Below, piece after piece: positions 12,164 to 23,373 of a DNA stretch of 64,000 nt. Positions within the stretch are counted from its first letter, which is position 1; each line of letters begins with the position of its first letter. The notes below the pieces were generated by a model that was not told where the DNA came from, did not search any database, and saw nothing but the letters and a program-made list of their open reading frames with translations. A program made the position numbers and the translations under genes. Origin of the DNA: Certhia americana (lineage: Eukaryota; Chordata; Aves; Passeriformes; Certhiidae); assembly GCA_018697195.1 (NCBI GenBank), contig CM031858.1:76041102-76105101 (forward strand), read 5' to 3'.

Positions 12164-15100
12164 GTTTCCCTGCAGGCACCAGAAATTAATTTGTTCTGGG
12201 CTAGAGTCCTTTTGCTTCCCAGCACTAGTTCTAGCTTATTGCCTTTCTTTCTCCTAAACTCTCTTTTCCCAGTACTTCACAAGCCAGTACCAACCATTTA
12301 ATACCCCTGGTAGTTAACGGTTTAGGAAGCTTTCTGAATTTGAAGTGGCAGACGGATACTGTTCCCCTTCAGCAATGCACCTCAGATGTTGATATTTTTG
12401 AAGTCAAACTGGAAGGTGACTAGCTATCTACATGAGTTGCTACATAGAATTAATGAGGTATTATTTTGAATTTTGTGATAAGGAGTAGTAAAATGTGATA
12501 GAATGTGATAAAATGTGATGTGAGTAGACATGTAGAGATGATCATGCTAACCTTATAAAATTGTAGAGAAACATTCACTATAGTCACCCACAGGAGTTTG
12601 TCTGTAGATTCACAAAATAGGTGCACCTTATTTCCCCCAATGAGATGCATGATAATATTACTTACGGTTGTATTATGTCTAGATAAAAACCATTTGTTAC
12701 ATTTTGACACCTGTGTCTGTGAAAAATTCAGAATAGCAATTGCTTTTAAAACCTGATCAGAAAGAAAAAGTGAAAATCAGTGATGGTGTTTGTACAGAAG
12801 AACACACTGCCTGCATTCATTCCCTTACTCTGTTGTTCTTCCCATCTTTGTTATTTTCTTAAATATGTGTGTATAGCAGAAGATTAAATGCTAACAGAGC
12901 TTTTACTTCATATGAAATTCTCTTCAAGGTGCGCCATACATTGTGGCATTTACAGGGATGAGGAGTTGCATGAGATACAACTGATCATGTTGTGTCACGC
13001 ATACAGCATTCTAAAGGAAATGCTTTTCAATTTATTCTCCTTTAGAAAAACAGACGTAGATGCCATGGCAAAACTGGATCTTTTTGGTCTTCTCTTATTT
13101 TGGTCACATTCACTATAACTAGAAGATTTATTCATAACAGTTGTTGGATTTTTTTCCCAAAAAAAGATGGAAGAAAATTGATCAGAAAAGGCAAGGCAAG
13201 GAAAGAGTTCCCTAAATGGAAGCCTAAACTTCAATTTGTGGCAACTAACACAGATAAGAACTTTTGCTGTTAGGTTGTCTTGCAGCAAAAATATCCAGAA
13301 ATGCCTTGTCCTCTGGAGTGTGCCAGGAGATTGTGCCTTCACTGATGTAGGTCTTACTATTCTCTTGTTCTGTCTTTTCTGTTTTTCCTTCCTTATGAAA
13401 GCACAGATTTCTCAGAGGATCTAAAACTACTCCTTTCTATCATTAGTACCATTTAGTTGCACCTAAGAGATGTTTAGACCTACCAGTGCCTTAGGCTGAC
13501 ATTGAAAATCACTGGTACAGCATATGGTTGTCTTGGCTTAGGAAAAAACCCAGTTAAACTCTTCTAACTCTTCTTTTTTTTTTTTTTTTTAGTTGTCACT
13601 TTTTAATTACCAAATGTTCCAAATTTCACTTACTATAGTTTTACAGCAGTATTGATTATAACCTGCATTTATGCACATTTTTCTTGGAAAATTGTGGGAA
13701 ATTCACTGAAACACTACTTTTTCACCCTTACTAGTCTCTTATGTGAGGCTAACAATCTTTTGTGACTTGCAGTCTTTTATCATTTCATGACATTTGCATG
13801 CAAAGGTTTACCCAGTTTGGCACTTTATCACAAGTAATACTGGTAATATTATTAGTAATGGTACTTTTTAGAAATTGCCATGAGTAAATGGTTGTCAGTT
13901 TTTCAATGTCTTGGGACTTCCTAATAATTGTTGTTGCTGATTCTGGGATGGCTGAAATACTGCCATAGCCTTTATCTCTGGAATCAGGGTTGCAGTTACA
14001 GTGTTATAAAATTGTACATCAACTGGACCTTAGTGATTTTTACAGGGAAAAGTGCAAAAAAAAAAAGAAAATTCATGGCATTCTCAAGAGCTGTTTTTTT
14101 TTGCACAGAGGTATTAAATAGATATACCTGTCATAGCCAAGTTTTTCACCGTAGATTTTCTTAAAACTGGTGCTAATGTCCCTGCATGTTGTAGGTGGAA
14201 GTTTACTTTTTCCCTTGAATTTTACATTGAGGGCAGATTGATTTTTCTTCTACAGTTTCGGTACTATAGTGTTGGGTTTTTTTTCCTTTTAATCAATATC
14301 ACTCATTTAAAAAGATAGAGGTACTGAATATATATATAATTTTTTTTTTTTTTTTCTGAAGAGAAAATTATAGGACTGCTACTTTTACCTAGCAGTGCCT
14401 TCCTTACTAGGAGCCAAATTCTTTCATATGCTCTTAAGAAAAAATGTTAGAAGGACATTTGCCCACTACAAGCTAGGATGCAAACCTTTTCCGTGCCAAA
14501 GTTTGAATGGACAGACAGCCTTGCTCTTTCTGTACATGCATTGTAATCTGTTATATGATGGAAAGTCAATCACAGCCATACACAAGATCTTCTCTTGAAA
14601 AGCTCCTGAGGTTACCAACTATTGTAACATGTAGGCTGCTGTACCCATCTGTGATTTCCAGTGTTTCTGAGAGTTTCAAAGCAGGCATGGCTCTGCACTG
14701 TAGTGGAAAGATATTAGTGCCTCCAAAGATGACATTGTATTGCTCACATGATAAATGGGGTGCAAAATACTTTATAGTGAAGATTTTATTTTTAAAGGAT
14801 AATGATTTGAAATTCCCTGCAGAAAAACTCAGCAGATGGACTCAGATTACAATGTAGAACTAATATTTTAAGAACAGAGATTGCTATGCTGTTATCTTAT
14901 GCCTAGTAAGAGACTTATAAAAGCTTAAGATCTGGATTCCTAATGTAGGTGGCTTTTTTGCAGTTTGTTTTGTTGTTTTTTTTTTTGTTTCTTTGCTTAT
15001 TTATTTTGGTTTGTTTGTTTCTTTTCCTGATATTGAATTGGTTTTATCAATATCTCTATTTGAAAATATTTTCTTGATTTAATATAAGTTCCAAAATATA

Positions 15101-16930
15101 GAATGAACTAGAAATGGGGATTTATCTATGAGAACTGAAAAGGGTGCCCTAATATCCCCATTTGTAAGTTCGTATTAGCAAAATATGTTCTCCTTAAGTA
15201 TAGTTTAATCAACAGTGTTGTTGCTTCTGGCAGCTGTGCCAGCTTCTGTTGCAATATAGTTGACGTAAGCATGCAAATACAGCTGAGTTTAAACCAAGGT
15301 TATCCCCTTATTAAAGCTATCAGTCCAGATGACTGAGAATGGGGGCATAGCAGCATTAAGTACACATTCAACGAAAGATATATATATATTTATATATTTA
15401 TATATAAAAATGTGCACAGAAATGCATTTGCTTCCATATGCATGTCTTTCACTGAATATGCTTATTTTAAGAGCGAATTTATAACTTCTATTGTCACAGT
15501 CTCCTAATTGTTTTCTAAGGTCTTTGTATTTTTCCTCTATGCTAATACATAGACCAGCAAGGGCTGCACTAAACCCATTAATTCCATAATATACAGATGC
15601 CATATGTTCTTTCCTACCCAATTTCATTTCATACTTTTCCACTCTGTGAGCCCTTTATTGATTAGGGGGGACTCTACAAACTCCAGATCACTGTGGCAGG
15701 CTCAAATGGTAAATGATAATAGAAAGCTGATATCAGATTATTTTTACTGTGTTCCTCAGCTGTGCAAAGCAGCTACCTGAAGAATGTTATGTGTTTGCTT
15801 CCCATGGTTCTGTCAGTGTGAAAATAGTCTCTATAAATTTTCTGGCAGTTTTCCATCTGGAGTGAATATTAATTGGCTTTTATTTAAACATTGGCTTATA
15901 TTTGAACATCGACAATGGAGCATATATATACATCCACAAATGGAATACATGTTTAATATATGCATCTATGTAGTTTCATGAGCAAGAATTTCAATATGTA
16001 GAAAACTAACCTGGTGAAGTGGTGGGTAATAACCTGCACTCTGGTTTGGCTCAGCTTAGCACTGTGTGGCTGAGTTCAGCCTGAAGATTACAGTGAGCAG
16101 AGGCTGGGGAAGGAAGGGCTATAAAGCATTGGAGCAAATGCTGAATGCGCCTCCCTTTGATATAGATTCCTAGCTGTTGGCAATATATTTTTAAGAGCTT
16201 CCAAAAGCTTACCCAGCCTGTTGCGGAAGATATTACTTTGGGAATCCATTGAGACCAGAGGTACTTTTGAATGGCATTATGCATGCTCATGGACAGATAA
16301 CTGACAGCATAATCTGTCTGCAGTCATTGTCTGCAACCCCTCCAGCTTCAGCCTGGTCTTGTTTTTCTCTGGTGTTACCAAGTCCTTAGAGAAAATGATG
16401 GAAATTGGACGTCAGATTCAAGCTACAAATATCTTGAATATGTTTTATTTTTATCCAATTTTCCTTGTTGAATTATTCCCATTGATCATTTTTCTTGTTT
16501 TGTTTTGTTTTTTTTTTTTTTTTTTTTTGGTCTGCTGTTGATCATTGAGATGAAAACTTTGGAGGATTTTCCACAGTGATCCCAAGATCAAGAATTAATA
16601 GGTAACAGAGCTACAACACATCTCTGCAGAAGTACTGATAAGTTTCTTTTTCTGATGCCTCATTGTGCTTCTCCATGTGAAGTTCTGTATTCTCAGTTTC
16701 ATGCTATGTTAAGATTCCCCTGTAGCACTTTGCAGCGAAGCTTTCATTTTGTCAAGCTGTCACCTGTTCATATATTCTCTTTTGCTGGCAACTTATGAGT
16801 TCAGATCCAAGAGAGATGCCAGTGGCAACCCCTCTCTCATATAAAGACTGGCAATTTATTCCTACTGTTTTAGATCTCTTTTTATTTGGATTATTTTAGG
16901 AAAATCTGCTGTGTCTTAAACTTCCTTTTT

Positions 16931-16962
<32 letters not shown>

Positions 16963-18099
16963 TTTAAGAATCTCTGCTTAGGAGCCTTGCTGCAAGCTTT
17001 TTAGAAATTTAGATACTCTTCATCTATGCCAGTAATCTTGAGCTATATACTCAGTGATGCACCCAATAGTTCTAATAGGTTTTGTGAAGAGCAACTTCCC
17101 TTCAAAAAAACGTACTGAACTCGACCTTACAGGAGTGTATCCACATGTCCTCTAATTTGGTACTTTATTACAGTGTACAAATTTCATCCATCACTTGGTC
17201 AGACCTGGTTCTGTGGGTCGTTTGGACCACGTTTCAGAAAAATTCATGTTCCATCGTTGTTTTTGCATACTCTTTCCTGGGGCTATGTCAGGTAGCAGTT
17301 AATCATCACAATTGATGGTTCAGTAGGTTCCCACTAAGACTTACTTTTTTTTTTAATTACAGCTCTTGTCATTGTGATTCCTTTTTTGTTTTAATTTTGA
17401 AAAGATACATCTACTGCACTGATCATCAGAATAACTTTTATTGCCACTGTGAAGGAAAGTGAGTTTTAAAGAAGGAGGAGAAGGGAAGGCAAGTTATGGT
17501 TGTTTAGTCTTTTCTCAGTGTTTTTCCCTTTATACAGAACATTGCACAAAATGTAAAACAAAATAAAAAGAAAATGAAAAAAACCCCAACAAATCAACAC
17601 AGATATTGAGAGAATATTACAAGTCGAAAGTCAGAGCTTTTGAAAAAAAAGTATTTCTTTATGATAGATCACCGGGCAACCAAGGCAGCTTCAATTATGC
17701 AGCATGGGGGAGCCAGAAAAAAAGCCTTGATCAAAATGGAGGGAGAAAATAATGCAGAACATAAATACTTGATTACTTAAAGGATAATGGTTGTTGCCAT
17801 ACTGTGAGCTTCCTTTCATATACCCTGGCTGTTGAATATTGTCAGTGAAACTAAGACATTTGGCAAATGCTGTCAGGTGGGAGACTCTATGTAAAATGAA
17901 AGCTGTGACAGATAGGACTATATAAACATGTGAACAGCAAAATTCTCAGCAAAGCTGAGGAGCTTTGGCTTTAAAAAGAGACCCTGGATAGCTGTTTTCT
18001 GCTAGCTGTTTTTACAGTCGCAAAATGTCAGTATTAGTGTTGAAACCATTTAAAAGCCGTTGATTCTTACTTCATGTATATCTAAACCTACACTGGATA
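12164..18099 (+). other. CDH12 intron between the first LTR and the first CR1
   Basis: AT-rich intron with no recognised gene. It holds a 10-bp repeat in three copies at 12491-12520, a G/T-rich tract near 14957-15025, and long T runs at 16508-16528 and 16926-16965. The 115-117-codon minus-strand open frames near 13.0-13.3 kb and 15.3-15.6 kb show no domain and are probably chance. Confidence 0.75.
16926..16965. repeat. Poly-T tract (T17-C-T22)
   Basis: Forty bases of T with a single C. It could be the complement of an old A-tail, but no retroelement body is recognisable beside it. Confidence 0.9.
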
Positions 18100-19183
18100 T
18101 TTTCTACCATGACTTCAGCAAGGCTTTCGACACTGTCTCTCATGGTATCCTCAAACTCAGGAGATGGGAATTAGATGAGTGCACAGTGAAGTGGAATGAG
18201 AACTGGCTGAATGGCACATCCCAGAGGGTCATAATCAGTGGCACAGGTCCCAGCTGGAGGCCTATCATTAGTGGTGCCCCCCCAGGTTTAATACTGTGTC
18301 TAATATTGTTTAACTTCTTCATCAATGACTTGGATGAAGGGGCAGATACCTCCCCAGCAAGTGCACTGATGGCACAACTCTGGGAGGAGCAGCCAATACC
18401 CCAGAGGGCTGTGCAGCCCCTCAGAGGGACCTCAAAAGGCTGGGGAGATGGGCAGAGAAGAATTTCCTGAGATTCAAAAAAGGCAAATGTGGGGTTATGC
18501 CCCTGGGGAAGAATAACTCCATGCACCAGGACAGGCTGGGGGATGAATTGCTGGTAAGCAGCTCTGCAGAGAAGGACCTGGGAGCCCTGATGGACAGTAA
18601 GCTCTCCATGAGCCATCAGTGTGTCCTTTTGACCGAGGAGGCCAAAGGTATCCTGGGATGCATTAGGAAGAGCATTGCCCACAGATTGAGGGTTTCTGTT
18701 CTTGGGGAGGCACAGCTGGAGTCCTGTCTCCAGTTCTGGGTTCCTCAGTTCAACAGAGACATGGCACAGGTCCAATGGAGGGTAACAGAGGATTAGAGTA
18801 CCATCCCTGTTATGAGGAAAAGCTGAATGAGCTCAGCCTGTTCAGCCTTCAGAAGAGATGGCAGAGACGAGACACAATCAATGTTGGTAACCAGTGTGTT
18901 ATGAGGATGGTTCTCTTGTTGGGGCCAGGTAGAAAGGCAAGAGGCAAGAGGCAGAAATGGATGCACAGAAAGTTCTACCTGAAAATGACGTGACCAAGCA
19001 CTGAAATGGATTGCCCAGAGGGGTTGTGGAGTCTCCCTCACTCAAGAATCATCCGGACACAGTCCTGTGCAATGTGTTCCAGGACTGTGCACACAGTCCT
19101 GTGGAACTTGCTCAAGCAGGTTGGACCAAATGCCTTACTGTGGCCCCTTCCAATGTGACCCATTCTGTGATTCTGTATGTGAT
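18100..19183 (+). mobile_element. CR1 LINE fragment (3' end of ORF2 plus 3' UTR), decayed
   Basis: CR1 is the main non-LTR retrotransposon of birds; its ORF2 encodes endonuclease and reverse transcriptase. The copy is truncated at its 5' end within the RT domain. Near the start the translation reads FYHDFSKAFDTVSHGIL, a typical CR1 RT segment, followed by SGAPPGLILCLILFNFFIND. The catalytic F/YADD position is damaged: 18366-18383 reads Cys-Thr-Asp-Gly-Thr-Thr in one frame, so one catalytic aspartate has become glycine, and frames shift around it. The 3' end has the CR1-typical 'caatgtgacccattctgtgattctg'. It is dead as an element. Sense to CDH12. Confidence 0.93.
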
Positions 19184-19659
19184 TGTGTTTAACTGTATGT
19201 GGGCAAAGCTCAGAACCCAAGTCACAGAAATTAAAACTACTACGTTTCTATCCATATACTGAGTTTACTGCAGCTCAGTAGCATAAATCAAATAATATAT
19301 TTTATCATATGTGTCTTTTGATATAACCAAACCTCTTTTAAGGTTGCCAAGCAATGCCTTCAATATTAAAATTAAGCTATTTGGTTGTTCTAAATATATA
19401 TTCTAAATATTGTTGGTAGTTTCAGTGGTATTGAGTATTAGTTCATTTTGTATATAAGGAGAAGCTTTATAATTATTGGTCCAGTTTTGCTGTTTGCATA
19501 AAAACATTTAAGTTCAAGATATGTTGTATTAGAGTTGGGATTATGGGTTAATTTTTCTTATTTTTTTTTAATTATGCAGTTGATGAGGGAAAGAAATTGA
19601 CATATTTAAGTGTAGTATTGAAAAATGTAGAAATTGTTTTTATATGGGCACGTAATATC
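19184..19659 (+). other. Intron after the first CR1
   Basis: AT-rich intron. I see no feature in it. Confidence 0.7.
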
Positions 19660-19975
19660 TGTAAACATAACACATTGATAGTTGTGTTAGTAGCCCCAGA
19701 CCAGCTGTAAATGATAAAAATTAACAAGAAGTTGCTTTTTTCTTACCACAAAATTACTCTGAACATTAAATATCTTTTCAGTAAGAACTGTTCTTTTGGC
19801 CACCAAGTGGTTTTAAACATTAAACATATTTTAAAAGTATTACTGTTCTCTGCCACTGAGCGACTGTAAACATTAAATATGTTTTATAAAAGCTGCTTTT
19901 CTAGTTACTGCCTTCATGGTTATGAATATAATTTTTGTTCAAAGTTGCTTTTCAGACACTGGACTATTTTTTTCT
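19660..19975. repeat. Degenerate ~54-bp tandem repeat, about five copies
   Basis: The core AACATTAAATAT followed by TTTT recurs at 19762, 19816 and 19869 (spacings 54 and 53). Weaker copies begin near 19709 (AATGATAAAAATT) and 19922 (GAATATAATTTTT), and a possible one near 19664. Parts of the unit between cores also recur: AAAAGTTGCTTTT-like, TTACTG/TTACCAC and GGTTTTA/GGTTATG. The copies are diverged, so the array is old. Confidence 0.6.
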
Positions 19976-20199
19976 TCTACGCTCAGTTCTATTTATAATT
20001 TTTCAAAGAAACAAGTTCAAGGTTTCACTGGCACAAGGCAGCTCTTCATTTATGACAAGTAATCATGTCCTATCCATCTTCTCATAAAAATACTGCAGGT
20101 AATAATACCAAGCCAAATTTTAAAAGGATTTTAACAGCTATTTTACCCGAAAAGTGAGTGCATACTTAGTGTTCTAGTCACCCATTTTTGTGTTTTGCT

Positions 20200-20502
20200 C
20201 TACAGTAAACCAAAATAACAAAAGCAGATATGACTGATATTCTGTACTAAGAAATCTAAGAAGTCTAATAAATCAGTCACTGATGGATTGTGTGAATCAA
20301 TCAAGTCTTCAACAGCCCTACAGGAGGACAAAAGAAAATGCAAAATAGTCTCAAGATTACTAAGCAAATGGGAGTCACTAAACCAAATATGATTAAAGGC
20401 TTTAATTCTGTGTGCAGAAATAACTCTGTGTGGCAAATTAGATGCAATCCTAGTAAGGCCTGGAGTGATAAGAAAAGTGTTCATGACAACCTGACTTAAC
20501 AA
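20200..20502 (-). pseudogene. Open minus-strand segment, unidentified; possible end of a decayed viral or retroelement insertion
   Basis: A 100-codon uninterrupted minus-strand frame in AT-rich intron, where runs of about 15 codons are expected by chance. I recognise no domain. It has hydrophobic stretches and a C-terminal aromatic/leucine run (HICFCYFGLL) that could be part of a membrane segment. It lies downstream, on the same strand, of the signal-peptide segment at 20837-21416, so it may be the tail of the same decayed protein. A further stop-free stretch of about 40 codons lies between them (about 20580-20720, another frame). Taken alone it could be chance; the cluster is what makes it worth listing. 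Confidence 0.25.
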
Positions 20503-20738
20503 GAACTAAGAAAAAAATCACTGATCACAAACATACTATTAAGGACAAATTATTCTCTGTTTAGAGAATCCCATAAGTCTTAAAGTCTACAGCAAAGACA
20601 CTGCAGATAAAAATAATACCTTAGGACAAGAAAGTCTACATAAAGCAGAGGTCTAAAAATATCTGCAGACTGAGGAACAGCATATACAAGAGTATCATTA
20701 AATGGAATGTCAGCCAATTAGTAAGTGTATCTGTCTGG

Positions 20739-20801
20739 ACTGGTTACCAACATTGATTGGGTCTCGTCTCTGCCATCTCTTCTGAAGGCTGAACAGGCTG
20801 A
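20739..20801 (-). repeat. 63-bp inverted copy of the nearby CR1 segment
   Basis: The reverse complement of 20739-20801 matches 18833-18895 at 62 of 63 positions, the mismatch being at 18874. It includes the part (after AGAAGAGA) where the 18.8-kb copy departs from the CR1 sequence I know. Sequence on both sides is not CR1. It therefore looks like a local inverted copy of that element rather than an independent insertion. Confidence 0.85.
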
Positions 20802-20836
20802 ACTTGTCAACCTTGGACTTAATTAGTCCTAGGTAC

Positions 20837-21416
20837 TTAGCAGTTCTCCTTGTTTGCAGTAAGGAACAACATAGATGGACAATCCAGTCCAATATAGGTC
20901 CTATACACTGTTGTTTTTTCCTATCTAAGGAACCTTAGGTTTCAATATGAAACCTTGTGGGAACAGTAATCTGATATCCCTCCAGCCTTTTCTCAACAAG
21001 GATCCTGACAGAGCTGATTGAAACCTTTCCACATGAGATATTTTGCTAAGTTTCTGTACAACTGAAAGGTACAAACATATAATTCTTTTAAACCTTTTTT
21101 ATGAAAACCCAGATGGCTGCCTAGTGAGTCATCCCACAGGTTAGCTAGTTACTGGAAAATTAAACAGGTGGTTTCTGTATTAGTAAAGGAGAATTCTTTA
21201 CATTGCCCTGACAAGCCAAGCCCTGGCTGGCTTGGAACCCATAGGCAGTATTCTCTGAAGTTTGTTACATGGTGCATTTGCCTGTTCCATGATTTCTTTT
21301 CCATATAGGTGATGATAAGACAGGTTGTCATGCTTTCCAGACAAGCTAGTCAGCCTGCAAGCTAAACAGGTCATAACTAAGCAGAAAGAAAAGAGGACCA
21401 ATGGAAGTGAAAGCAA
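20837..21416 (-). pseudogene. Decayed minus-strand ORF with signal peptide and cysteine-rich frame (glycoprotein-like), unidentified
   Basis: The minus-strand Met at 21416 starts MLSLPLVLFSFCLVMTCLAC, a textbook secretion signal: hydrophobic core followed by a small-residue/Cys site. That frame stays open to 21198. Reading then continues best in another minus frame, 21331 down to 20837: 165 codons with four internal stops where roughly eleven are expected. This frame is cysteine-rich; in spelled form it has a C-Q-D-P-C cluster, then G-I-S-D-Y-C, then L-D-C-P. A secreted or viral surface glycoprotein is a reasonable inference; no family was recognised. A perfect 7-bp hairpin (21216-21222 with 21229-21235) lies inside. 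A run of 24 A on the coding strand (21468-21491) lies about 50 bases upstream of the Met. It is broken by at least one frameshift plus stops. Confidence 0.35.
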
Positions 21417-21467
21417 CTGTTCTCTTTGCTAAAAACTTGGCAGTGCCAGTATTGTTTTCTGGAGTAC

Positions 21468-21491
21468 TTTTTTTTTTTTTTTTTTTTTTTT
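21468..21491. repeat. T24 run (A24 on the minus strand)
   Basis: Uninterrupted run of 24. On the minus strand it is a poly-A run sitting between two coding-like minus-strand segments, those ending at 21848 and starting at 21416. It may be an inserted A-tail or just a mononucleotide repeat. Confidence 0.9.
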
Positions 21492-21847
21492 CTGGAATAA
21501 TGCAGGATGAAGTGAAAATCCAAAACTATCTGAAATTCTACATAGTAAAATTTCACTGTCTAGACATCCTTGCTTGCCAGTTATGTCTGAACACCTTTTG
21601 TGCAAAAGCCAGCAGTATATGTGAGATCATTGAGGATTAGGGAGTCAAAAACTGGAAATAGAAAGGGGGTTGACTTCAGGCAGGTGTGAAAGTAAAGAAT
21701 GACAGCAGCGGAAGAGGAAAATCTTTATAGACTGTTCAGCTTTCACTTCAGAGCTACTGGAGAGAAATCGACATCTTTAATACTGCCTTGGTCTTGATTT
21801 AGGTTGACACTGAAAAAGAGACAACTACTATTTCTGTTAGCAAAACC

Positions 21848-22507
21848 TCAGGACTGTTCTTTTATTTTCATAAAAAGCTTAAAGAGTTTTGATGCATAAG
21901 TACTCAAGGTATCAGTATTCCTATGGAGCAGTCTTGAGGGAACAAGAAACAGCAAGGAGTAGGCAAGAGGACCTCCGAACAAGGGATTGACACAACATTC
22001 TGCACCAGGATTGATGGAGAATGTTGCTGCTGGTACTCTCAGAGCTGTAATGTCACCATCCACATCTTGGTACACATTGCTAATGCGGGTGATTTTCACT
22101 GGAAATAGTTTGTTGCCTGCTAGTCATCCCACTGGGATCGGCCTGATGCTTTGGGAATAGATATTCTAAATGGTAAAGGATAATATGAATCCTAACAGAT
22201 AATCCAATAAAAATCTGGTCAAGAAGTCTACAGCTGGAGAGTATCTCCTCAATAATATCTTTCACCTTCCATCTGTGTTTATTGCTGGTAGTACAGCAAG
22301 CATCAATTTTATCATTTGGTCTAATCTAAAGGAGTATCCCAATTTATCTGAAACATAAGATAATTATGTAGCTAAGATTCCCATTTTGTCGAAACATTAC
22401 CTTAGAAACCTGTCTATCCTCTTGTCTCTGTAAATTTCCAGAACTAGAGCCTGGGAGAAGGTTAAACACACATTTAAGCAGATTATAATGTCACAGTCTA
22501 TTTGTGA
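21848..22507 (-). pseudogene. Decayed minus-strand ORF, about 220 codons with five stops, unidentified
   Basis: One minus-strand frame from 22507 down to the TGA at 21848 has only five internal stops in 220 codons, where about fourteen are expected at this base composition. The last 83 codons are fully open. The product would be mixed hydrophobic/charged with balanced composition, including GDITALRVPAATFSINPGAE and a following C-C-V-N-P-L-F, not a low-complexity artefact. I recognise no catalytic motif. A structural (matrix-like) protein is only a guess from its place between the other segments. It could also be a chance stop-poor stretch. Confidence 0.33.
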
Positions 22508-22948
22508 CTAAGTTTTGTCCAAGCACAATTTACTTCTTCTCTATCTCTTAAAAAGGATTGTTGTTTCGGTTCACATATATGTCAAGTATTTTTCTAATCT
22601 CCATTTTGTAAGGTGTAGTGGCTGTACATTGCCTAAATTGCTCATGTCATTCTAGAAAATATTTTCTTTTCCTATTTTTAATAATTTTACCTTTTAGTCT
22701 TGAAGATAACAGGTGTATAGGAACAGAAGATTTAGCTTTGGTATAGTCCTGCCTACTGAATGCATCTCTATCACGCCACATCTTTTTGTCTCCTTTCTAA
22801 ATTGACAGATTCAATCTTTAAAGTTCTATGTGGAAAAATTTTCATGTCTCAATCACTTTTAGTGCTTACTTCTGAGCTCCCATTACTTTTGCTCTCTTTT
22901 TAGTGATAAGGCAGCAGTAATCAATATTTTCAACAGCCTTGAGAGAAT

Positions 22949-23344
22949 TCAGATGAGAAAGATGCCTGAAGGACAGGTTCAAGTGCTCAAGCCTACAATT
23001 TATGGTCTTGAAAGAGATGATAGAGACACAGATGCTCAAATTATCAGCCCTACTTGCTTCTTCTCTGGTTCAGTAGCTCAAATTCATCCACTTTTTCTTG
23101 TTGCTTTCACTCCGTATCACCTTATGCCTGAACACAAGCCAAACCCTTTCAGACATTTTTCAACAGATGCTTCATAGTCCTGGGATTCTTTCATGATTCT
23201 TCCATGTGATTCTGAATGAATCCTTTGTTCATAGGTTTTAAGTCCTAAATCAATATTAATCACTGAGCATAATTCAGTGAGGCATAGCACCCTGTTGTTC
23301 GAACAGTGGATGACCCTGTGTGCCTTCCAAAGATCATCCAGTTG
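22949..23344 (-). pseudogene. Decayed minus-strand ORF with stops almost all TGA, unidentified
   Basis: The minus frame from 23344 down is open for 75 codons, then has seven stops in the next 57. Read on the minus strand these are TGA at 23119, 23086, 23080 and 23038, TAA at 23002, then TGA at 22981 and 22951. Six of seven TGA fits old CGA arginine codons lost by CpG-to-TpG change, the normal decay of methylated inserted DNA. With arginine restored in principle the segment would be very basic, as in a nucleic-acid-binding protein; that is inference. No family recognised. Confidence 0.33.
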
Positions 23345-23373
23345 CTAATATAGCAGAGGGGGGGCGAGAAATC

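Noticed and set aside
12995..13342. 115-codon minus-strand open frame.
   Set aside because: Isolated, no neighbouring coding-like segments, no recognisable domain; about the number expected by chance in 64 kb.
18140..18775. 211-codon minus-strand open frame, the longest in the window.
   Set aside because: It is the antisense strand of the CR1 fragment at 18100-19183; CR1 antisense frames are often open because of base composition.
20837..20905. Minus-strand residues GPILDW followed by LQTRRTAKYL, resembling a foamy-virus Env leader motif.
   Set aside because: It is a short match in one frame, and a different minus frame over the same bases continues the cysteine-rich segment with fewer breaks. 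No foamy pol or LTR was seen nearby, so I treat it as chance.
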